From contig CAYJGT010000069.1 of NCBI GenBank assembly GCA_964370035.1, forward strand, positions 1 through 6,961: a stretch of 6,961 bases of DNA. Direction: 5' to 3'. Numbering within the stretch: the stretch's first letter is position 1; each line of letters starts with the position of its first letter. Under the pieces are notes generated by a model, which saw nothing but the letters and a program-made list of their open reading frames with translations, did no database searches and was not told the DNA's origin. The position numbers and the translations under genes were made by a program. Source of the DNA: CAYJHC01 sp964370035 (GTDB lineage: Bacteria; Bacillota; Clostridia; Peptostreptococcales; Anaerovoracaceae). Positions 1 to 5,118 of this stretch are shown one piece after another.

Positions 1-51
<51 letters not shown>

Positions 52-81
52 ACGTTAGATATGTCATTTGCGACAATAGTA

Positions 82-111
82 ATTATACTACAATAAAAAG
101 GTCTATGTCAA
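82..111 (-). promoter_or_regulatory. sigma-A-type promoter for tRNA-Asn
   Basis: On the minus strand a perfect -35 hexamer TTGACA (plus 106-111) and a perfect -10 hexamer TATAAT (plus 82-87) are separated by 18 bases. Transcription would start near plus position 75, about 25 bases before the first base of the tRNA. A full-consensus promoter is what one expects for a strongly expressed stable RNA gene. Confidence 0.9.
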
Positions 112-125
112 GAGAAAAAATTAAT

Positions 126-154
126 TTTACTTATATTTATTATCGTGATATAAT
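126..154 (+). promoter_or_regulatory. putative extended -10 promoter for comEC-holA
   Basis: The plus strand has TTTACT at 126-131 (four of six matches to the -35 consensus), a 17-base spacer, and TATAAT at 149-154 preceded by TGA, which makes an extended -10 element. It is divergent from the tRNA promoter, with only 14 bases between the two -35 elements. It would give an AT-rich leader of about 175 bases before comEC. A weaker alternative is TTGTTT (270-275) with TTTAAT (293-298), also 17 bases apart, which would give a short leader. The sequence alone does not decide between them. Confidence 0.5.
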
Positions 155-336
155 ATGGTAAAAATTTCCATTATACTCTTGAACTTTTACTTCCAAAAGT
201 ATAACAGAAATATTTTTAAAATCAATAAAACTAATTATCTTTTTATTGCTTTTAACCATTTTTTTACCATTGTTTTTAGTAAAACTTTGGTTTTTAATAC
301 GTAATTTAAACACAAGTCCCCAGTGCAGGAGTTTCT

Positions 337-2835
337 ATGAGAAGGCCATTGGTGGGTATTGCTTTTAGTTTTATAGCTGGAATTTGCATTGGATATATAT
401 TAAATTTAAAAATTTTTGAGAGTATTGGTGGCTATGCCAAGGTTTTATCAATTGGAGCTATAGTCTTAGCAACATCTGTTTTTATTTATAAAATTCTTGT
501 AACCCTTTGTCTTTGGAAGCAAAAAGGGTCTTCTTTAAATAAATCTAATAATAGAAAAAATCATGCAAAATCAAGGACGGATAGTAAAATTACTGCTAAT
601 CATTTCGCGGAAAGTGACGAACATGACAATTTGTGGGGGAATTCGATCTTTGGAAATGTGAAAAAATACATTATTACTATAATAGTGTTCTTTTTATTGG
701 GCTGTACATTCTACCTGTTGTCAAATGAAAGGCTTACCATTTATCAAGATGATCTTGATGGAATTTTAAATTCAAAAGTTACGCTAATAGGTGAGGTTGA
801 AAACTTAGAAATAAAAGAGTATGAAAATGCAACAAGGTGCCAATTCACTTTAGACATACTTGAGTCAAGTTCTGAAACCAAATTTATTAAAGGGAAGGTA
901 TTGGTAACTACATATAGTAAAATAGTAAACCCTGAAACATTAGTAGGTAGAAAAGTTAGGGTCACAGGGGATATAAAAATACCTTCAGGAAAGAGAAACC
1001 CTAACTCATTTAATTATAGGCTTTATTTAAAAACTGAGGGCATATCTGCAATATTTGAAGTTGATGGGAGTAAAAATATTTCTGTTATTGATAAAAAAGG
1101 AGGTTTTAGAGGTTACCTTTTTGAAAAGAAATTTGAGTTCTTAACTATGTTAGAAGAAAAAATAGGGCCTGAAGAAGCTGGAATAATAAGAGCTCTTATT
1201 TTTGGGGACAAAAGTGGAATTGATGAAGAAAGCCTAATGAAGTTTCAAAATAATGGAGTTATACATATTTTAGCTGTTAGTGGCCTTCATATTTCTATGA
1301 TATATGGGTTTTGCGTATTAATTTTTGGAAGCGTTAGGAAAAAATCTACCTGTATTGTAATCTTTGTAGTGTTATTGTCTTATGGGTTTTTAGCTGACTT
1401 TACACCCTCTGTAATGCGAGCTATGGTAATGATAGGAACTCATGTTTTCGCATCCATACGATTTCATAGGTATGATATGCTTACTGCGACTGGATTTTCT
1501 GCATTAGTTCTGTTGATACTTAACCCGCTAGATTTGTTTTCTCTTGGTTTTCAGCTGTCTTTTGGAGCAACAACTTTACTATCTTTGTTTATTGAACTAT
1601 CAAAAAGAAGAGAAAAAGGTAGATGGATTGACAATATGATGCCTGTTATTCTGCTTCAAGTTTTCATGATTCCTTTTACAGCCTATACATTTAATTATGT
1701 TTCGATTATATCAATTTTTGCCAATATTCCAATTGTGTTCATTGCATCCATAGGAGTTCCTTTAGGGATGAGTTGCTTCATAGCTTCTCTTTTAGGAGAA
1801 ACACTCTTTGTTATTCTTTCTGCCCCAATTAAAGTAGTTGGAAGAATAATGATAGAGCTAAATGAGTTGTTTTATGTGGAGAATATCACTTCTATTTCTT
1901 TAGTTAGTCCGCCTCTTTGGTTTGTTATACTTTTTTATTTAATGACCTTTATAATTTTCTGTGAATGGGGTTTAATTCGACGAATGAGAAAGGAATATAT
2001 GCAGCTCGCTATATTATCCTTAGGGATATTCTGCATAAGCCTCAGTGTAGGTAATTTATTGGCAGATAACTATAAAAATATCAAATACGTGTTTGTAGAT
2101 GTAGGCCAAGGAGATTGCATTCATATTAAATCTCCAACGGGAAAGAATATATTAGTGGATGGTGGAGGGTCATTTAATTATGATGTAGGGCGAAAAACTG
2201 TAATGCCATATCTTTTAAAGAATGGAGTAAATGAAATTGATTTGGCAATAGTATCTCACCTAGATACGGATCATGTAGGCGGAATAATATCTTTAGCGGA
2301 GGAGGGGTTAATTAAACAGGTGGCTGTCTACTCTGGGGTAGATAAGGAAAATGAGAATTACAAAAAATTAAAAGAAAACACGAATGTAATTTATTTAACT
2401 GAAGGGGATAGCGTTGATATAGATAAGGGGCTCAATATTGATATCTTAGGTCCTGCAAGGGAAAAAATAGGGGAAAATGAAAATAATAACAGCTTGATAA
2501 CTATGTTTGAATATGAAGGGGAAAGGCTTCTGCTCCCTGGAGATATTGATGAAGAGGTGGAAAAAGATTTAGCTTCAAATTATGATTTAAACAGCCACAT
2601 TCTTAAAATTACACACCATGGTAGCAAGACAGGCACATCGGAAGTTTTTGTTGAAGCGGTGAACCCTCAAATTGCAGTTATACAGGTTGGAGAAAATGGT
2701 TATGGGCACCCTGCAGATCGGGTTATTGAATTATGTCGAAAAAAGGGTATAATTGTTTATAGAAATGATGAAAATGGTGCGATTAGATTTTATGATAATG
2801 GAGAGGTTTTAATTACGAATGGCATATTACAATAA
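337..2835 (+). CDS. comEC: ComEC/Rec2 family DNA-uptake channel protein
   Basis: This 832-residue polytopic membrane protein belongs to the family that forms the channel for single-stranded DNA entry during natural transformation. Membrane segments lie near residues 7-25, 35-60 and 110-128. An OB-fold-like extracytoplasmic region follows (about 130-260) and ends in the family motif RNPNSFNYRLYL (220-231). The central Competence domain has HILAVSGLHIS (310-320), PSVMRA (357-362) and QLSFGAT (406-412), with several more helices up to about 575. The C-terminal metallo-beta-lactamase-like domain shows DVGQGD (588-593), DGG (608-610), HLDTDH (641-646), PGD (734-736), HHGS (760-763) and GHP (790-792), so its putative metal and nuclease site looks intact. 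The length is close to that of the Bacillus protein. A hydrophilic stretch at about 61-109 is unusual. The start has AGGAG at 327-331, five bases upstream. No other competence genes are in the window, so actual transformability is not shown. Confidence 0.95.
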   Translation: MRRPLVGIAFSFIAGICIGYILNLKIFESIGGYAKVLSIGAIVLATSVFIYKILVTLCLWKQKGSSLNKSNNRKNHAKSRTDSKITANHFAESDEHDNLWGNSIFGNVKKYIITIIVFFLLGCTFYLLSNERLTIYQDDLDGILNSKVTLIGEVENLEIKEYENATRCQFTLDILESSSETKFIKGKVLVTTYSKIVNPETLVGRKVRVTGDIKIPSGKRNPNSFNYRLYLKTEGISAIFEVDGSKNISVIDKKGGFRGYLFEKKFEFLTMLEEKIGPEEAGIIRALIFGDKSGIDEESLMKFQNNGVIHILAVSGLHISMIYGFCVLIFGSVRKKSTCIVIFVVLLSYGFLADFTPSVMRAMVMIGTHVFASIRFHRYDMLTATGFSALVLLILNPLDLFSLGFQLSFGATTLLSLFIELSKRREKGRWIDNMMPVILLQVFMIPFTAYTFNYVSIISIFANIPIVFIASIGVPLGMSCFIASLLGETLFVILSAPIKVVGRIMIELNELFYVENITSISLVSPPLWFVILFYLMTFIIFCEWGLIRRMRKEYMQLAILSLGIFCISLSVGNLLADNYKNIKYVFVDVGQGDCIHIKSPTGKNILVDGGGSFNYDVGRKTVMPYLLKNGVNEIDLAIVSHLDTDHVGGIISLAEEGLIKQVAVYSGVDKENENYKKLKENTNVIYLTEGDSVDIDKGLNIDILGPAREKIGENENNNSLITMFEYEGERLLLPGDIDEEVEKDLASNYDLNSHILKITHHGSKTGTSEVFVEAVNPQIAVIQVGENGYGHPADRVIELCRKKGIIVYRNDENGAIRFYDNGEVLITNGILQ
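2800..2806 (+). promoter_or_regulatory. ribosome binding site of holA inside comEC
   Basis: GGAGAGG lies in the last codons of comEC, 12 bases before the holA ATG at 2819. The spacing is somewhat long. Together with the 17-base gene overlap, this suggests that holA translation is helped by ribosomes finishing comEC. Confidence 0.5.
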
Positions 2836-3871
2836 GGAAGAACATGGGTATATACTTTTTCAAAAATTTTTAAACGAAGAAAACCCTCGTCGCTTAATTG
2901 CGGTTTCTGGGAAAGAAGGTTATTTAATTAGCTGGGCTGTTGATAATTTGGCAAAGAAATATATTGGGGCAGAGTTTGCAACTCTAGATATATCTGAAAT
3001 TGATTGTCTAGAAGAAGAGGTGGAGTCTATTGTGGGCATTTCACAAACTGTTTCTATGTTCTCCAAACAAAGGCTGATTATAGTTAGGAACTATTTAGAA
3101 AGTAAAGAAGGATTAAAAGGAAAAAGCGAGATAGAAAGAATTTTAGGTTCTGTAGAAAAGGAAGCTATAATTGTTTTTGTCTTTGAAATAGATGCCAAAA
3201 GCGGAGATGAAAAAGCAATATACAATAAAGAAATCTATAAATATATTGAAGAGCATGGAAGAACCTTTAAGTTTAATACATTAGACCGGGATATATTAAA
3301 AGGCTTTATTGTCAAAAGGTTTAAAGACTCTAATCGGGAAATTTCTAGCCAAACAGTAGAATTTTTAATAAATGAAAGTAATTACCTTAATAAGGATAGT
3401 GATTATACGTTATATAATTTAATAAACGATATCAGTAAAATAGTTGATGTCGGCCATGGAGCAGTAGAAAAAGAAGAGATTTTAGAGGTTATATCCTCGT
3501 CTATGGAAAGCAATTCATTTGCTCTTCTTGATGCCATTAGCCTTGGGAATAAAGAAGAAGCTTTTAGGCTAGCAAGAGACATAATTATGTCTGGCGAAAA
3601 TGTTTTTAGATTGATTGCTTCAGTTGCATCTCAGGTGGAACTACTATTAATGGTAAAAGAGATGAAAGAAGAGAAGGCCTCAATTGGAGAAATGGTAAAT
3701 GTCTTAAAGAAGAGTAAGTACCCAGTTCAAAAAGCTTATGGGTTTGTAGACAAGTTATCAAAGGAAAGGTTGAAAAAGATGCTAGTTCACATTTATTCTT
3801 GTGATTATAATATTAAGTCAGGAAAGATTGAGGGGAACTTTGCACTAGAAGTGTTTATAGCTATGGCATAA
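2819..3871 (+). CDS. holA: DNA polymerase III, delta subunit (clamp loader)
   Basis: This 350-residue cytoplasmic protein matches the delta subunit, which opens the beta sliding clamp within the clamp-loader complex so that it can be placed on primed DNA. The N-terminal part has the degenerate nucleotide-fold start SGKEGYLISWAVDNL (30-44) and MFSKQRLIIVRN (80-91), a conserved stretch in delta homologues. There is no functional Walker A lysine loop, as is normal for delta. The C-terminal collar-type helical domain includes SFALLDAI (233-240), a GENVFRLIASVASQVELLL-like helix (from 259), and the family ending DYNIKSGKIEGN-FALE (329-344). The ATG overlaps the end of comEC by 17 bases in another frame. 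The comEC-holA order is also known from Bacillus and many clostridia. There rpsT often follows, but here a transporter gene does. Length and motifs are normal, and nothing suggests damage. Confidence 0.92.
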   Translation: MAYYNKEEHGYILFQKFLNEENPRRLIAVSGKEGYLISWAVDNLAKKYIGAEFATLDISEIDCLEEEVESIVGISQTVSMFSKQRLIIVRNYLESKEGLKGKSEIERILGSVEKEAIIVFVFEIDAKSGDEKAIYNKEIYKYIEEHGRTFKFNTLDRDILKGFIVKRFKDSNREISSQTVEFLINESNYLNKDSDYTLYNLINDISKIVDVGHGAVEKEEILEVISSSMESNSFALLDAISLGNKEEAFRLARDIIMSGENVFRLIASVASQVELLLMVKEMKEEKASIGEMVNVLKKSKYPVQKAYGFVDKLSKERLKKMLVHIYSCDYNIKSGKIEGNFALEVFIAMA

Positions 3872-3978
3872 TTTCAACTGAAACAACTGGGAATAATATC
3901 CCTACTGCACTTCAAGAAATCATATTAATGAATTTATTTGCAAGGCGCAGAAAATAACGTTTAAAGATAGGAGAAAAA

Positions 3979-4863
3979 ATGAGGACACAACTTAAAGCGG
4001 ATATAGGTCTTTTAGCAGTTTCACTATTATGGGGGACATCGTACTATATGATGGATGTTAGCTTGACTGAAGTAAACGCTTTTATGTTAAATACCTATAG
4101 ATTTTTGGGTGCATTTGTTTTGGCAGTGATTTTTTCATATAAATGGCTAAAAGGAATGACAAAAGAAACAATAATGATGTCAGCGATAATTGGCTTGGCC
4201 TTGTCCGGGGTGTATATTGGGGCAACAACGGCAGTTCTCTATACAAGTCTGTCGAACACAGGATTTTTGTGTGCTCTTGCAGTGGTTTTTACGCCCTTAC
4301 TTGGAAGAGTATTCAAAAAAACCAAACTCACATTACAAATGAAGATTGTAGTTTTTATGGCATTGGTTGGAATTGCCTTGCTTAGTATAACTGATGAATT
4401 TACAGTTGCTTCGGGAGATTTGCTGGCTATTGGAGCATCAATATGTTATGCAATAATGATATTAACGGTAGATACAGCTGTCAATAATCCAAAGATAAAC
4501 CCTTACCACTTAGGGGTAATGCAACTTGGATTTACGGGGTTCTATTTTTTAATAGTATCTATTTTTACGGGAAGTCTTGCAGTTCCCACTAGCTCTCCGG
4601 TTATTGGCTCTATAATATTCCTAGCAATTTTTTGCACAGGGGTGTCATTCATAGTTCAAAGCGTTGCACAAAAGTATACTACTCCAGTACGAGTTGGGGT
4701 TATATTTTCAACAGAACCTGTTTTTGCAGGAGTTGCAGCATTTGCATTGGCAGGAGAGATATTGACGCCTAGAGCTTATATTGGAGCAATAATATTATTA
4801 TCTTGCTTATTTATAATGGAAATAGATTTTTCTAAGCTAAAGGAAAAGTTTAAGAAAGATTAA
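3979..4863 (+). CDS. EamA/DMT-family membrane transporter
   Basis: This 294-residue protein is almost entirely hydrophobic helices, about ten in all, arranged as two EamA repeats (about 8-137 and 147-286). This is the standard architecture of the drug/metabolite transporter superfamily. Typical signatures are the first helix with LLWGTSYYMMD (16-26), RF (41-42), and the SLSNTGFLCAL...FTPLLG stretch (90-109). The second half has GDLLAIGASICYAIMILT (146-163) and TEPVFAGVAAFALAGE (245-260). A short basic tail (about 285-294) would be cytoplasmic. The family exports or exchanges amino acids, nucleotides and other metabolites, and the substrate cannot be read from the sequence. The start is supported by AGGAG at 3969-3973, five bases before ATG. 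A 107-base gap separates the gene from holA with no convincing terminator, so read-through from the comEC-holA unit is possible. A strong terminator closes it. Confidence 0.93.
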   Translation: MRTQLKADIGLLAVSLLWGTSYYMMDVSLTEVNAFMLNTYRFLGAFVLAVIFSYKWLKGMTKETIMMSAIIGLALSGVYIGATTAVLYTSLSNTGFLCALAVVFTPLLGRVFKKTKLTLQMKIVVFMALVGIALLSITDEFTVASGDLLAIGASICYAIMILTVDTAVNNPKINPYHLGVMQLGFTGFYFLIVSIFTGSLAVPTSSPVIGSIIFLAIFCTGVSFIVQSVAQKYTTPVRVGVIFSTEPVFAGVAAFALAGEILTPRAYIGAIILLSCLFIMEIDFSKLKEKFKKD

Positions 4864-4901
4864 GGCTAAAGGGTTTAAAAAAGAAACGAGAGTTATAAGG
4901 C

Positions 4902-4931
4902 AGCGACTCCTAGAGGAGTCGCTTTTTATTT
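4902..4931 (+). terminator. intrinsic terminator after the EamA gene
   Basis: A perfect 9-bp GC-rich stem, AGCGACTCC (4902-4910) with GGAGTCGCT (4915-4923), has a four-base TAGA loop and is followed at once by TTTTTATTT. It starts 38 bases after the stop codon of the transporter. The opposite strand has no T-run after the stem, so it should act only on plus-strand transcripts. Confidence 0.93.
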
Positions 4932-4941
4932 AAAAATCGTC

Positions 4942-4964
4942 AATAGGCACTAAAAGTGCCTATT
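4942..4964 (+). repeat. 23-bp perfect dyad, copy 1
   Basis: AATAGGCACT (4942-4951), spacer AAA, AGTGCCTATT (4955-4964). The arms are exact reverse complements. The same 23 bases recur 38 bases downstream. No T-run follows this copy on the plus strand. On the minus strand a TTTTT run follows four bases after the stem, so it could act as a terminator for minus-strand transcripts. Confidence 0.9.
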
Positions 4965-4989
4965 TGCACAAAACCATCAAATAGGCACT
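4955..4989 (+). other. alternative 12-bp stem between the two dyads
   Basis: AGTGCCTATTTG (4955-4966), the right arm of copy 1 plus two bases, is the exact reverse complement of CAAATAGGCACT (4978-4989), the left arm of copy 2 plus two bases. The loop is 11 bases. This 12-bp stem is longer than either 10-bp dyad stem and excludes both. In RNA the region would therefore have two competing folds, one with the terminator-like second hairpin and one without it. Pairing is seen in the sequence; a regulatory role is inference. Confidence 0.6.
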
Positions 4990-5002
4990 AAAAGTGCCTA
5001 TT
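4980..5002 (+). repeat. 23-bp perfect dyad, copy 2
   Basis: AATAGGCACT (4980-4989), spacer AAA, AGTGCCTATT (4993-5002). It is identical to copy 1 at 4942-4964, with 38 bases from start to start. Its right edge reaches the probable -35 region of the downstream surface-protein promoter. As DNA it could therefore also be a binding site for a dimeric regulator. Confidence 0.9.
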
Positions 5003-5011
5003 GCTTTTTTT
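4980..5011 (+). terminator. terminator-like hairpin with T7 tail (dyad copy 2)
   Basis: The 10-bp stem of dyad copy 2 (4980-5002, loop AAA) is followed by GC and then seven consecutive T's (5005-5011), the form of a rho-independent terminator. It lies downstream of an already strong terminator and just before the promoter of the surface-protein gene, so it would insulate that gene further from upstream transcription. Confidence 0.7.
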
Positions 5012-5026
5012 AAAAGTGTATATAAT
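4998..5026 (+). promoter_or_regulatory. putative promoter of the surface-protein gene
   Basis: A perfect -10 hexamer TATAAT lies at 5021-5026. The -35 region at usual spacing (around 4998-5004) reads CTATTGC, a poor match that overlaps the right arm of dyad copy 2. Transcription would start near 5033, leaving 41 bases to the ATG at 5074 or 86 to the ATG at 5119. A weak -35 next to a perfect dyad is a layout often seen where a regulator helps or blocks the polymerase, but no regulator is identified here. Confidence 0.6.
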
Positions 5027-5104
5027 GAGTTACATGATAAACAGTTGCTAAGGTTTTGAGAGGAAGGATTAAAATGGTTAATATGAAATTTAAACCCCAA
5101 AAGA

Positions 5105-5110
5105 AAGGAG
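5105..5110 (+). promoter_or_regulatory. ribosome binding site deciding the surface-protein start
   Basis: AAGGAG lies eight bases before the ATG at 5119, an ideal Shine-Dalgarno and spacing. A second good site, AGGAAGG (5061-5067), lies six bases before an in-frame ATG at 5074. The 5119 start gives a standard-length signal peptide and is preferred, but the 15-codon longer form cannot be excluded. Confidence 0.6.
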
Positions 5111-5118
5111 CACACGCA

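Noticed and set aside
169..179. Minus-strand TATAAT within ATTATACTC as a second tRNA promoter
   Set aside because: No acceptable -35 hexamer lies at the right distance, and the promoter at 82-111 is far better placed.
744..965. 73-codon minus-strand open frame inside comEC
   Set aside because: It lies wholly antisense to the well-supported OB-fold region of comEC, has no recognisable motif, and no ribosome binding site of note.
3889..3902. GGGA...TCCC inverted repeat after holA as a terminator
   Set aside because: Only four pairs and no T-run follow, so it is not a credible intrinsic terminator.
4143..4385. 80-codon plus-strand open frame inside the EamA gene
   Set aside because: It is out of frame within a conserved transporter sequence and its translation is low in family-like features.
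4942..5002. The two dyads as a CRISPR array
   Set aside because: Only two units, a 15-base interval, perfect palindromes and no cas genes.
4942..5002. The dyads as ends of an invertible promoter or insertion element
   Set aside because: The 15-base interval between copies carries no promoter, and there is no recombinase or transposase gene or target duplication in the window.
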